Origin: Gudongella sp034004165
GTDB taxonomy: Bacteria > Bacillota > Clostridia > Tissierellales > Tissierellaceae
NCBI GenBank assembly: GCA_034004165.1
Contig: JAVEXI010000002.1
Span: 1-64,000, forward strand
Direction of reading: 5' to 3'
DNA: 64,000 nt
Position 1 is the first letter of the stretch. The number at the start of each line of letters is the position of its first letter. The notes below the pieces were generated by a model. It ran no database searches. It worked only from the letters and a program-made list of their open reading frames with translations, and was not told where the DNA came from. This document shows, piece by piece, positions 16,622 through 25,245 of this stretch. The position numbers were made by a program, and so were the translations under genes.

Positions 16622-16646
16622 CAAAAAGAGCGGGCAATATGCCCGC
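16622..16646 (-). terminator. Terminator after guaB
   Basis: GCGGGC (16641-16646 on the minus strand) pairs with GCCCGC (16630-16635), and the hairpin is followed by CTTTTTGT. Confidence 0.85.
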
Positions 16647-16664
16647 ACTTTTGTCAAGTTGTCT

Positions 16665-18116
16665 TTATCCCCTTTGATAGTTTGGAGATTCTTTTGTAAT
16701 TGTTATATCGTGTGGGTGGTTTTCTACCAGTGAAGCAGAAGTTATCTTTATCATTCTGGCTTTTTCCTGAAGCTCAGAAATGTCTTTTGCTCCAACATAA
16801 CCCATTCCTGATTTTAATCCTCCAGTCAGCTGATAAACAACATCTCCAAGTTTTCCCTTGTAGTGTACTCTGCCTTCTACTCCTTCTGGAACGTACTTTT
16901 TAGTATTTTCCTGGAAGTACCTGTCTCTACTACCTGAATCCATCGCCCCTTCTGAGCCCATGCCTCTGTATTCCTTATATCTTCTTCCTTCGTATAAAAC
17001 TTCTTCGCCTGGACTTTCTTCAGTCCCTGCAAATAGCGAACCCGCCATTACGACGTTTGCCCCAGCTACTATAGCTTTTGTAATATCTCCAGAGTACTTG
17101 ATTCCACCGTCAGCAATCACTGGGACTTCATATTCTGCTGCTGCCTTTGCGCAATTCATTACGGCAGTAATCTGTGGTACCCCAATCCCAGTCACGACTC
17201 GTGTCGTACAGATAGATCCTGGTCCGATTCCAACCTTAACTGCATCGGCACCGGCCTTAATAAGGTCTGCTGTAGCTTCAGCTGTCGCTACGTTTCCTGC
17301 AATTACTTGAAGATCTGGGTAATTTATCTTTATCTCGCGTACAGCATCAATAACTCCCTTAGAGTGACCATGTGCTGTATCTACAGTGATTACATCTACT
17401 TTGCTCTTAACCAGTGCAGCAACTCTTTCCATCATGTCTGAGGTTACACCCACGGCGGCTCCTGCCATTAATCTTCCTTGTTCATCTCTTGCTGAATTTG
17501 GAAATTCTATTGATTTTTCGATGTCCTTTATAGTAATCAACCCACAAAGCTTGAAATCATCGTCGACGAGAGGAAGCTTTTCGATTTTGTATTGTTTCAT
17601 TATTTCAAGGGCACCGTCCATGTCTATGTCCATGGAAGCAGTTTTTAAATTTTCTTTTGTCATTACTTCATCAATTTTTCTGCTGGTATCCTTTTCAAAC
17701 CTTATGTCTCTATTGGTTAGTATACCTACAAGTACATTTGCCTCATCTACAATAGGAACTCCTGATATCCTATATCTCTCCATAAGCTCAAGAGCATCGG
17801 CTATTATGTGGTCTCTTGACAGATAAAAAGGATCAGTGATAATTCCGTGTTCAGATCTTTTGACTCTGTCGACTTCCAGAGCTTGTCTCTCTATAGACAT
17901 ATTCTTATGAATTATACCTATTCCGCCTTCTCTAGCCATAGCTATTGCCATTCTGGACTCTGTTACTGTATCCATTCCTGCACTCATAAGAGGTATATTT
18001 AGCTTAATTTTTTTAGTCAAAAACGTGCTTATATTTACATTCCTCGGCAATACTTCTGATTTCCCAGGTAAAATCAGCACGTCGTCAAAAGTCAATCCTT
18101 CTCCAACAAACTCCAA
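16665..18116 (-). CDS. guaB: IMP dehydrogenase (GuaB)
   Basis: A 483-residue IMP dehydrogenase, which oxidises IMP to XMP with NAD+ as the first step to GMP. The TIM barrel is interrupted by two CBS domains (about 95-205). The active-site loop GIGPGSICTTRVVTG lies near 294-308, with the catalytic Cys. The flap region SEGAMDSGSRDRYFQ and C-terminal GLKSGMGYVGA are complete. Start is TTG 18116 after AAAGGGGGAGTTAAAT. It stands alone with its own promoter and terminator and has no ykkC riboswitch, unlike the purine cluster. Confidence 0.96.
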   Translation of the reverse strand: MEFVGEGLTFDDVLILPGKSEVLPRNVNISTFLTKKIKLNIPLMSAGMDTVTESRMAIAMAREGGIGIIHKNMSIERQALEVDRVKRSEHGIITDPFYLSRDHIIADALELMERYRISGVPIVDEANVLVGILTNRDIRFEKDTSRKIDEVMTKENLKTASMDIDMDGALEIMKQYKIEKLPLVDDDFKLCGLITIKDIEKSIEFPNSARDEQGRLMAGAAVGVTSDMMERVAALVKSKVDVITVDTAHGHSKGVIDAVREIKINYPDLQVIAGNVATAEATADLIKAGADAVKVGIGPGSICTTRVVTGIGVPQITAVMNCAKAAAEYEVPVIADGGIKYSGDITKAIVAGANVVMAGSLFAGTEESPGEEVLYEGRRYKEYRGMGSEGAMDSGSRDRYFQENTKKYVPEGVEGRVHYKGKLGDVVYQLTGGLKSGMGYVGAKDISELQEKARMIKITSASLVENHPHDITITKESPNYQRG

Positions 18117-18162
18117 ATTTAACTCCCCCTTTAGGTTTCCAGTTCAACGATATTTTCTTAAT

Positions 18163-18191
18163 AATGTAACAAACATGAGGTTCTATGTCAA
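18163..18191 (-). promoter_or_regulatory. guaB promoter
   Basis: TTGACA (18186-18191), a 17-bp spacer and TACATT (18163-18168) on the minus strand, about 45 bp before the TTG start. Confidence 0.75.
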
Positions 18192-18203
18192 GTAAAGTTT
18201 GTT

Positions 18204-18246
18204 GCAAAAAAGCAAGAGGGTTCAATCGCTTTTAGCTATTGAACCC
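18204..18246 (-). terminator. Terminator after the solitary ArsR gene
   Basis: GGGTTCAAT (18238-18246) pairs with ATTGAACCC (18218-18226), followed on the minus strand by TCTTGCTTTTTTGC. Confidence 0.88.
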
Positions 18247-18276
18247 AAAGATTATGTACTATCTGCCTGAAAGCTC

Positions 18277-18588
18277 TTACTGGTTACTGGCTTTCGGTTT
18301 TCTGTAGCAAATGCAATCGCTTTTGGGATGTGTTATGTGATTCAGATACTTGAATAAATCGTCCAGAATTTCATTATTCAGTGAATAGCACATCCACTTC
18401 CCTTGTTTTTTGCACTTAACAAGGCCAGATCTTACTAGGATCTTCATGTGGTGAGAAATAGTTGGCTGTGTCAGGTCAAGACCTTCTAAAATGTCGCATG
18501 CACACATCTCACCGCATGAAAGCATGTCAAGTATCAGTAATCTGTTTCTGTCGCCCAGTGCTTTCAGTACTTCAACTCTTCGATCCAT
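18277..18588 (-). CDS. ArsR-family repressor with Cys-type metal(loid) site
   Basis: A 103-residue winged-helix repressor. The alpha-3 motif EMCACDIL (about 27-34) matches the E-L-C-V-C-D-L arsenite/cadmium site. The recognition helix region reads LTQPTISHHMKILVRSGLV. There are further Cys residues near the C-terminus (CICYRK, about 91-96), which may add thiol ligands. The start ATG follows GGTGTGAGGCTTT. No arsenic transporter, reductase or metal pump adjoins it; neighbours are guaB and a hydrolase, each with separate signals. It therefore acts on distant targets or only on itself. It differs clearly from the ArsR at 9.4 kb. Confidence 0.9.
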   Translation of the reverse strand: MDRRVEVLKALGDRNRLLILDMLSCGEMCACDILEGLDLTQPTISHHMKILVRSGLVKCKKQGKWMCYSLNNEILDDLFKYLNHITHPKSDCICYRKPKASNQ

Positions 18589-18631
18589 AAAGCCTCACAC
18601 CCCTGACATTAATATTTATCTATTTATATTT

Positions 18632-18660
18632 ATAATAAACTATTGTCCATAATTTGTCAA
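18632..18660 (-). promoter_or_regulatory. Promoter of the solitary ArsR gene
   Basis: TTGACA (18655-18660), a 17-bp spacer and TATTAT (18632-18637) on the minus strand. An imperfect AT-rich inverted repeat (AATAT...ATATT, about 18609-18629) follows and could be the autoregulatory operator. Confidence 0.8.
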
Positions 18661-18794
18661 TCTATTTGGATTGAATTGTTTTGTTTTCGCGTAAATTTTA
18701 TAATTCTAGTTAAATAACCATAGATTACCTACTTTAGGCTCTATTTTTCTCTAAATATTTACAATAATATTGTTTTAATATTGACATTTAGGAA
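18661..18794. other. AT-rich gap without gene
   Basis: No reading frame or RNA is visible. It holds one perfect short palindrome, ACAATAATATTGT (18761-18773), of unknown meaning. Confidence 0.5.
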
Positions 18795-18824
18795 TAAAAA
18801 AAAGCTCCTGTATAAATTTACAGG
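18795..18824 (-). terminator. Terminator overlapping the stop of the papain-like hydrolase gene
   Basis: CCTGTA (18819-18824 on the minus strand) pairs with TACAGG (18807-18812), followed by AGCTTTTTTTTATT. The stem begins within the last codons of the gene. Confidence 0.85.
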
Positions 18825-19375
18825 GCTATTCTATATTTCATGCTATTGTAATCTCTTAGATAACCTTCAAATACAAACTCCAGGTCTTTGTTGCTCATGA
18901 TATCCATCGGCGAAGTAAGACCAGGATTTTTAGATGTTATTTCTATGCCGCTGTTCAAAAGTACTTCTGATACAAACTGAGAACAGAAGTAATTGTACTG
19001 GCGGCTTAGTGGATGATTGAACATCGCACTTACAACCCCAAGGAAGTTGTATCCGTATTTATTGCTTTCTCTCTTAAATCTCTCCAGTTGTTCTACCAAC
19101 ATATCGTGCTGCTCTTTACTTACTTTTAGTGAAAACAAAGCACAGGTAGTGTTTGGAAATCTTCGATAGGTTCCATTTACGACGTCTTCTCTGACAAAAC
19201 CTGCTAAAACTGGATTATAAGGCCTAAGTCTTCCAAAACTATACAACTCGTTTAGATCTCTATCTAGCGATACAGAGACGTGAGTATATGGGTCTTTGGT
19301 ATATATGTTAATGGCTCTGGAAAACATTGATCCACTATGAGAAAGAAGTATGTAAATAGTAGATTCAGAATTCAT
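18818..19375 (-). CDS. Permuted NlpC/P60-like (YiiX/YycO type) papain-fold hydrolase
   Basis: A 185-residue cytoplasmic-looking protein with no signal peptide. In this circularly permuted papain fold the His comes first and the Cys later. His is in YTHVSVSLD (about 30-38), and the Cys is in YNYFCSQFVSEVL (about 128-140). Such proteins are amidases or thioesterases acting on peptides, murein or lipids; no substrate can be read here. Start ATG 19375 follows AGGTGATCTAAT. The gene is a single transcription unit with its own promoter and terminator. Confidence 0.8.
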   Translation of the reverse strand: MNSESTIYILLSHSGSMFSRAINIYTKDPYTHVSVSLDRDLNELYSFGRLRPYNPVLAGFVREDVVNGTYRRFPNTTCALFSLKVSKEQHDMLVEQLERFKRESNKYGYNFLGVVSAMFNHPLSRQYNYFCSQFVSEVLLNSGIEITSKNPGLTSPMDIMSNKDLEFVFEGYLRDYNSMKYRIAL

Positions 19376-19405
19376 ATTAGATCACCTCGAAACTTAATTA
19401 GATTT

Positions 19406-19434
19406 ATTTTACTTCTTTCTTCAAAAGTATGCAA
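19406..19434 (-). promoter_or_regulatory. Promoter of the papain-like hydrolase gene
   Basis: TTGCAT (19429-19434), a 17-bp spacer and TAAAAT (19406-19411) on the minus strand. Confidence 0.65.
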
Positions 19435-19517
19435 CACTAAAGTTTGTGATTATTTTATTAAGCTTTGCTCCGTAAGAATGTTTGCCAGACCTATTGACAT
19501 TTTTACAAATCGGTATA

Positions 19518-19545
19518 CGAAAAGGCTCCGGATATCTCCGGAGCC
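19518..19545 (-). terminator. Terminator after groEL
   Basis: GGCTCCGGA (19537-19545 on the minus strand), loop GATA and TCCGGAGCC (19524-19532), then TTTTCGT. Confidence 0.85.
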
Positions 19546-19553
19546 AATGTTTC

Positions 19554-21182
19554 TTACATCATGCCGCCCATTCCACCCATGCCGCCCATTGCAGCCATTG
19601 GGTCTTCTTTTTCTATGTCGACTACGGCACCTTCTGTCGTCAGTACCATTGAAGCGACGCTTGAAGCATTCTGAAGTGCTGACCTGGTTACTTTTGTCGG
19701 GTCTACAATTCCTGACTTAACCATATCTACATATTCTCCAGTCATTGCGTCAAATCCAAATCCTATTTCAGCTTCTCTAACTTTTTCAACGATTATAGAT
19801 CCTTCTAGACCAGCATTTATAGCGATTTGTCTCAAAGGTTCTTCCAGTGCTCTCAAAATGATTGATACCCCAGTCTTTTCGTCTCCCACTGTACTTTCAA
19901 GCAAGTGTTCAACCTTAGGAATTGTGTTAAGAAGAACTGTTCCACCTCCGGGAACGATTCCTTCTTCTACTGCAGCTCTGGTTGCTGCAAGAGCATCTTC
20001 AATTCTCAGTTTTCTTTCTTTAAGCTCTGTTTCCGTTGCAGCGCCAACTTGAATTACAGCTACGCCACCAGAAAGTTTAGCTAGTCTTTCTTGAAGTTTC
20101 TCTGAATCAAATTCTGATTCTGTGATTTCAAGTTGTGCCCTTATCTGCTTAATTCTATTCTGGATGTCTTCTTCGCTTCCTTCGCCATTTACTACAACAG
20201 TGTTTTCCTTATCAATTTTTACTTTAGCAGCTCTTCCCAGCATTTCTACTGTAGCTTCCTTAAGATCGTATCCCAACTCTTCGCTGATTACCTTTCCGCC
20301 TGTAAGGATTGCTATATCTTGAAGCATCTCTTTTCTTCTGTCTCCAAAACCTGGCGCTTTAACAGCTACACAGTTGAAAGTGCCTCTAAGTTTGTTCACA
20401 ACCAGAGTTGCCATAGCTTCGCCTTCAATATCTTCAGCGATTATTACAAGAGGTTTGCTCATTTGGACAATCTGCTCAAGTATTGGCAGTATTTCCTGTA
20501 TATTTGAAATCTTTTTATCTGTTATAAGAATATAAGGATTTTCGTATTCAGCTACCATTTTCTCTGTATCTGTCACCATGTAAGCTGAAACATATCCTCT
20601 GTCGAACTGCATCCCTTCGACTACATCGAGAGTAGTTCCCATGGATTTTGATTCTTCAACCGTAATTACTCCATCGTTTCCTACTTTCTCCATTGCATCA
20701 GCGATTAGTGTCCCAATTTCCTCATCTCCTGCAGAAATTGAAGCAACCTGTGCTATCGCCTCTTTTGATGCAACTGGTACAGAAGCAGCTTTTATGCTTT
20801 CAACAGCTTCTTCTACAGCTTTTCTGATACCTTTTTGTAGAATCATAGGATTTGCTCCTGCTGCAACGTTCTTCAGTCCTTCTCTTATTATAGCCTGTGC
20901 CAACAGCGTAGCAGTAGTAGTGCCGTCCCCAGCTACATCATTAGTCTTTGTGGCAACTTCTTTTACTAACTGAGCTCCCATATTTTCGTACTGATCTTCC
21001 AGTTCTATTTCTCTTGCTATAGTAACACCGTCATTAGTTATTAAAGGTGAACCAAATTTTTTCTCTAAAACAACGTTTCTTCCCTTTGGCCCTAAAGTTA
21101 CTTTAACAGTATCTGCAAGGATATTAATTCCTTTTTCCATTGAACGACGGGCATCTTCCCCAAATTTTATTTCTTTAGCCAT
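19554..21182 (-). CDS. groEL: Chaperonin GroEL (Hsp60)
   Basis: A 542-residue GroEL, the standard length, which folds proteins in a double heptameric ring with GroES. It has the KFGEDAR N-terminus, the nucleotide-binding GDGTTTATLLAQ (about 86-97), and a C-terminal Gly-Gly-Met tail (MGGMGGMGGMM). The gene begins with ATG after GGGAGAGTGTAATAA and lies 43 bp after groES, so the two form one operon under CIRCE. Confidence 0.98.
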   Translation of the reverse strand: MAKEIKFGEDARRSMEKGINILADTVKVTLGPKGRNVVLEKKFGSPLITNDGVTIAREIELEDQYENMGAQLVKEVATKTNDVAGDGTTTATLLAQAIIREGLKNVAAGANPMILQKGIRKAVEEAVESIKAASVPVASKEAIAQVASISAGDEEIGTLIADAMEKVGNDGVITVEESKSMGTTLDVVEGMQFDRGYVSAYMVTDTEKMVAEYENPYILITDKKISNIQEILPILEQIVQMSKPLVIIAEDIEGEAMATLVVNKLRGTFNCVAVKAPGFGDRRKEMLQDIAILTGGKVISEELGYDLKEATVEMLGRAAKVKIDKENTVVVNGEGSEEDIQNRIKQIRAQLEITESEFDSEKLQERLAKLSGGVAVIQVGAATETELKERKLRIEDALAATRAAVEEGIVPGGGTVLLNTIPKVEHLLESTVGDEKTGVSIILRALEEPLRQIAINAGLEGSIIVEKVREAEIGFGFDAMTGEYVDMVKSGIVDPTKVTRSALQNASSVASMVLTTEGAVVDIEKEDPMAAMGGMGGMGGMM

Positions 21183-21225
21183 TTATTACACTCTCCCTTT
21201 TGCTTTGTTATTCTTAATTGATTTG

Positions 21226-21510
21226 TTATCCTTCTACTACAGCAAGGATATCCATAAGCTTAATTATTGTAAGTTCTTCGCCGTCTGCTTTAATTTCTGT
21301 TCCAGCATATTTTGAAAATATAACTTTGTCTCCAACTTTAACCTGCTCTTTCTTCTTTTCATCGTTAAGAATTTCGTCACCTATTGCAACTATTTCTGCC
21401 ATTACTGGCTGTTCTTTAGCTGTTGAAGGCAGTACTATGCCACTTTTTGTCTTTTCTTCAGCTTCAACCTTTTTAATTATTATTCTGTCTCCTAAAGGTC
21501 TAAGATTCAT
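21226..21510 (-). CDS. groES: Co-chaperonin GroES (Hsp10)
   Basis: A 94-residue GroES starting MNLRPLGDRIIIKK, with the mobile loop (EEKTKSGIVLPSTA, about 18-31) that binds GroEL. I start at ATG 21510 because AAGGAGG lies 7-8 bp upstream. The longer reading to 21552 would begin in the CIRCE region and has no ribosome site. The C-terminal DILAVVEG is complete. Confidence 0.98.
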   Translation of the reverse strand: MNLRPLGDRIIIKKVEAEEKTKSGIVLPSTAKEQPVMAEIVAIGDEILNDEKKKEQVKVGDKVIFSKYAGTEIKADGEELTIIKLMDILAVVEG

Positions 21511-21545
21511 TGATATTCCTCCTTGTATATTGTGCTTTAATATTG

Positions 21546-21572
21546 TTAGCACTCATTCCTCTTGAGTGCTAA
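21546..21572 (-). promoter_or_regulatory. CIRCE element (HrcA operator) of groESL
   Basis: A perfect TTAGCACTC-N9-GAGTGCTAA inverted repeat lies just downstream of the promoter. By known biology, HrcA binds it and represses groESL until heat shock. No hrcA is in the window. Confidence 0.98.
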
Positions 21573-21584
21573 CATCTATTTAAT

Positions 21585-21613
21585 ATAATACTCTAAAATA
21601 AAAAGCTAATCAA
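21585..21613 (-). promoter_or_regulatory. groESL promoter
   Basis: TTGATT (21608-21613), a 17-bp spacer and TATTAT (21585-21590) on the minus strand, 12 bp before CIRCE. The -35 box lies inside the 3' arm of the hairpin ending the upstream gene. Confidence 0.8.
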
Positions 21614-21650
21614 GTATATTTTTGCAAAAACATACTTTGTTAGCTTTTTT
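21599..21650. terminator. Terminator after DUF554 gene, overlapping groESL -35
   Basis: AAAAAGCTAA with CAAGTAT on the left (about 21600-21617) pairs with ATACTTtGtTAGCTTTTTT on the right (about 21632-21650). The hairpin has T-rich flanks on both strands. On the minus strand it ends the DUF554 transcript. Confidence 0.8.
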
Positions 21651-21681
21651 GTAAAATATTAGAATCTAAACAATCATTGGA

Positions 21682-22365
21682 TTAAAATAATCCTACAGCA
21701 AGATAATATATTATTGGGATAAACACTGCAGGCAACATATTGGCCAGCTTAATCTTCTTAAATCCAAGCACGTTTACACCTATTGCCATAATCATAATCC
21801 CACCGACAGCAGACATTTCATTGATCAGCTCGGGCGTCATCAGATCTTTCACAGTACTGGCCAGAAGTGCGATTCCACCTTCGTATAGAAGCACTGGTAC
21901 AGCAGCAAATGCCACTCCTATTCCCAGTGTTGAAGCCAGAATTATGGAAACTATAAAGTCTAAAACTGATTTTGCAAAGAGTATTTCGTGGTTTCCTGTT
22001 AAACCTGATTCAAGTGCTCCAAGTATAGCCATTGCGCCTACACAGTACATTAGTGATCCAGTGACAAAGCCCTTTGAAAAGGTAGAATCCTTTTGTCCAA
22101 ACTTAGCCTCTAACGTGCTGCCTAGTTTTTCAAGACCTGAATCGATATCCATCATTTCTCCAAGGAGCGTACCTATGGCTATGGAAGCGAGTACGAGGAT
22201 GATATTCTCCATTTTCAGAGCGCTCATCAACCCTAATACCACAACAGTTATTGCAATTCCATCCATTATCGTTTCAGTATATTTTTCTTTTATTCCCTTT
22301 TTAAGGATAACTCCTATGAGCGCACCTGCAAGCACACCTGCACTGTTTGCTATAGCACCTAACAT
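21682..22365 (-). CDS. DUF554-family membrane protein (YdfK/YqgA-like)
   Basis: A 227-residue integral membrane protein with about six to seven helices. The N-terminus MLGAIANSAGVLAGALIGVILKKGI and the central VTGSLMYCVGAMAILGALESGL segment are characteristic of DUF554. GGTGAT precedes ATG 22365, which I take as the start; the ATG at 22380 has no ribosome site. The function of the family is not known; a transport role is inferred only from topology. It stands alone, ending at a hairpin before groESL. Confidence 0.85.
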   Translation of the reverse strand: MLGAIANSAGVLAGALIGVILKKGIKEKYTETIMDGIAITVVVLGLMSALKMENIILVLASIAIGTLLGEMMDIDSGLEKLGSTLEAKFGQKDSTFSKGFVTGSLMYCVGAMAILGALESGLTGNHEILFAKSVLDFIVSIILASTLGIGVAFAAVPVLLYEGGIALLASTVKDLMTPELINEMSAVGGIMIMAIGVNVLGFKKIKLANMLPAVFIPIIYYLAVGLF

Positions 22366-22434
22366 ATTATCACCGACCATTCTATTTAATAATTCTATGA
22401 TACATGAAGGTGCCTAAAAATGAAAGTATTAGTT

Positions 22435-24495
22435 CTATCTTATAAAGCTATTTGTCCATTCAGGCATTGGTGGAGCATTGCCTTCTTTTAAGGCCTGCTG
22501 CCACATCTCATCGGTCAGCCTTACGTCGCTCATAAATTCATGGAAGCTAAACACTGCACCTCTTGTCAGATAAAACTTACCTTCTATGGGTGCGGCAACG
22601 TAAATTTTGTATGCTGGACCAACCCCCGCGTGCATTATCCCATCTCTCCCTACTGTATGAAAATCTGCAATTACAGCCATATTCTTGTCGGTCTCCGATG
22701 TGATTTCAAACCACCTTAGCCCATTCTTCGCAAATGAACTGGTGAGATCCTCAAGAATCCCTCCATAAATCCTAATTCTGTAGTACTCTTCTTCCGTTAG
22801 GGCTTCTCCTCGTAACTGTTTTTCAGAAGCTGTTATCAGGAAGTCTAACAGCCATTCAAATCTTTCCATCTTAATGTCAATATCCTCGATTTCGACGTCC
22901 ATATCTGCAAGCAGTTCTCTGGAGAAATCTGTGAGCCACAATAGCCTCTTGTATGCTTCAATATTTGGCTCCACATATCCGACTATATGTTGTATCTCTT
23001 CTCCTCCCATTTCAGCTCCCGACTGCTTCCCGTAAAGTACCGTATCGTGTCTTAATTCTGACCAGGATCCAAGGGCTGTATTAAGGCTTTTATCTATCCA
23101 TGCATCATTCTTCATGAAATAAGGGTATTCTTTTTTTGCAGGTTCTATTAACTCTTTCAGTACCCACATCCAACCTGTGTACATATTGCTCTTCCAGTCG
23201 CTTTCATCATAGTGAGAAAATTCTTCTCTAAGCCTGTCCATTTCGGCAGGGTAATCTGCCCAGTCCTGATTCTTTATATCTGCAAGTTGTATTTCTTTTG
23301 CCCTTTCCGACCCTAAGACTGCCATTACATCAAGCCCTGACGGTATAGGTCTAAGTATTGGATACACCAGTTCCTGAATAATTTGAGAATCCATAATGTA
23401 TCTCTGCCCCATAAACCTGAACTGTTTGCCTACAGGAGTATCTATATCTGCGTATCTGGCTTTAATCTTTGGCTCAGGCAGTTTATCTTCTTCCTTATAA
23501 AACTCATTTAATTTTCTCTTTTCATTTAGAAAAACCGGATCGAAATTTCGTTCAAAAACTGTTTCAACTATTGCTTCGTAATCACGTATTGTTAAATCGT
23601 CTGAATTTCCAACGAAGAAAGCAGTCGATTTGTATATTTTCTCCCAGGCATTAAGTATTTCATCATTTTCAACTACCATTTTAGTTATAAGAAGAGCCTG
23701 TTTTGTCATTTCTTCATCTCTAAAATCCTTATCTTTATACAGAGGCATTGGAACCTGTCCATACCACATCATTGCTAGAAAATAGTCGCCCAGGTTGTCA
23801 GACCTTGTGTAGTGACCTCTTACCTGATACTGGCTGTAGTCAATCTCGAAAGGAAACACTGAAGACAGAGCAAATCCCTCTTTATTCATAATCTTACGAT
23901 ACTCGCTATCTATTAGCTTCAGCAAATTGTCAGGAATACTATCAGGCAATGGCTGTTTAAACAGCTTTTGAGCCACTCCAAAGAACGCTACATTCCTTCC
24001 TTGAATTTTTAGAAGTACTGGATCACTAATACTCTGGTAAAGTTGTATTGACCTGACAAGCAATCTATCAGTCATTTCTTTGCTGAGGTCTGCGAGTAAC
24101 TCTTCCTCCAGAGTCCTTAGTGTGTAATCATAAAATATATGGTAAACCTGAAGTACTGAATCCACAGTTATAAAAGATGGTACATTTTGGTACTCATTGT
24201 ATTCATATATATAGAATAGCTGCTCGTCCTCAGAAGGAATTACAAAAAATCCATTTTCAAGTAACATCTCTCTCTGAACTTCTGTAAGATGCAAAAAATC
24301 ATCAATATTTGCGATGCTTGAAAGATCTTTAAGTACCATCTGAACAGCATCTGTAGGCTCTTCGGGGATCACAGGAGAAGGATCAACCACTTCGGGTGGG
24401 ATCTCTTCTTTAGCAGAATTGAAAGAACAACCAGAGACAGAGTAAGACAGCAACACCATAAGTGCGATAAATAAACAAATTTTACCAGATTTCAT
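22435..24495 (-). CDS. DUF3160-family lipoprotein
   Basis: A 686-residue predicted lipoprotein. The signal peptide MKSGKICLFIALMVLLSYS ends at lipobox VSGC (Cys about 23). A Pro-rich linker (about 31-48) precedes a large globular domain that resembles DUF3160, with SFITVDSVLQVYHIFYDYTLRTLEEELL near 120-147 and LYGKQSGAEMGGEE near 500. The start ATG 24495 overlaps the TGA of the upstream gene (ATGA), and GGGAGG sits 7 bp upstream. This indicates translational coupling with the FG-GAP protein. The protein should sit on the outer face of the membrane; its activity is unknown. Confidence 0.85.
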   Translation of the reverse strand: MKSGKICLFIALMVLLSYSVSGCSFNSAKEEIPPEVVDPSPVIPEEPTDAVQMVLKDLSSIANIDDFLHLTEVQREMLLENGFFVIPSEDEQLFYIYEYNEYQNVPSFITVDSVLQVYHIFYDYTLRTLEEELLADLSKEMTDRLLVRSIQLYQSISDPVLLKIQGRNVAFFGVAQKLFKQPLPDSIPDNLLKLIDSEYRKIMNKEGFALSSVFPFEIDYSQYQVRGHYTRSDNLGDYFLAMMWYGQVPMPLYKDKDFRDEEMTKQALLITKMVVENDEILNAWEKIYKSTAFFVGNSDDLTIRDYEAIVETVFERNFDPVFLNEKRKLNEFYKEEDKLPEPKIKARYADIDTPVGKQFRFMGQRYIMDSQIIQELVYPILRPIPSGLDVMAVLGSERAKEIQLADIKNQDWADYPAEMDRLREEFSHYDESDWKSNMYTGWMWVLKELIEPAKKEYPYFMKNDAWIDKSLNTALGSWSELRHDTVLYGKQSGAEMGGEEIQHIVGYVEPNIEAYKRLLWLTDFSRELLADMDVEIEDIDIKMERFEWLLDFLITASEKQLRGEALTEEEYYRIRIYGGILEDLTSSFAKNGLRWFEITSETDKNMAVIADFHTVGRDGIMHAGVGPAYKIYVAAPIEGKFYLTRGAVFSFHEFMSDVRLTDEMWQQALKEGNAPPMPEWTNSFIR

Positions 24496-25175
24496 TGCAA
24501 TTCCTCCCATTCGAGCATTTCAGAACCCACTCCAACATGAGCCCTAAAATCCTCTCCATTTAACACACCATCAACGATTACTCTTCCATTACTTTCATTA
24601 ATAGCTGCAATCAGGTCAAGTTCTGACGACTCCAAGTACCCTTCGAAGCCAAATCCCTTCCATTTATAGCTGTTTATAACCATATTGCCATTATCGAGGT
24701 ATTCTGATGCAACAATCTCTGATATGCCATCATTGTCGATATCGATTATCAGATAATCCTCAAAGGGACGTGAAAGCCTGGAGCCTCTCCACACTGGTAA
24801 TATATCTTTACCGTTAAATCCGTATATAAACGGCCTCTTTGCCATGACTGGGTGCAGTGGAGATTCCTTATATACTCCAATGGATATCTCATCCTGCCCA
24901 TCTCCAGTTACATCTCCTGATGCTAATTTCCATGGGTTTAGTGCAGAGATATTTCTGCTATATACTTCCTTTTTTGTACCCTCCAATGAATATACGATTA
25001 GTTCTTTAGCATACTCTTCCCATCTCCAACCCTTAAGCTCAAAAAGGTAATCTCCTTTTCCTGCTACTGGTCTCGCAAGGCACGAGTCTTTTGTTTCATA
25101 CATAAAATTAAACGATAGTACTAAAAAAAGGAGCCCTATCATGAAAATCCCTATTTTTTTGTAATACGGTTTCAT
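24492..25175 (-). CDS. Membrane-anchored FG-GAP-like protein, partner of the DUF3160 lipoprotein
   Basis: A 227-residue protein with an N-terminal signal-anchor helix (about 8-25). It carries Asp-rich repeat signatures VTGDGQDEISIG (about 89-100) and IDIDNDGISEIVAS (about 147-160), like FG-GAP/VCBS propeller blades. The start ATG follows GGAGGGAGCCAG, and TGATATAAT lies upstream near 25200 as a possible extended -10. Its stop overlaps the start of the DUF3160 gene, so the two form an operon. The repeat type is shared with the lipoprotein at 9.9 kb. No enzymatic motif is seen. Confidence 0.78.
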   Translation of the reverse strand: MKPYYKKIGIFMIGLLFLVLSFNFMYETKDSCLARPVAGKGDYLFELKGWRWEEYAKELIVYSLEGTKKEVYSRNISALNPWKLASGDVTGDGQDEISIGVYKESPLHPVMAKRPFIYGFNGKDILPVWRGSRLSRPFEDYLIIDIDNDGISEIVASEYLDNGNMVINSYKWKGFGFEGYLESSELDLIAAINESNGRVIVDGVLNGEDFRAHVGVGSEMLEWEELQ

Positions 25176-25245
25176 CTGGCTCCCTCCTTATTCAGTTCAA
25201 TTATATCAGCAGCACATTAAATAGTGGTTACGATTAAGTAACAAA

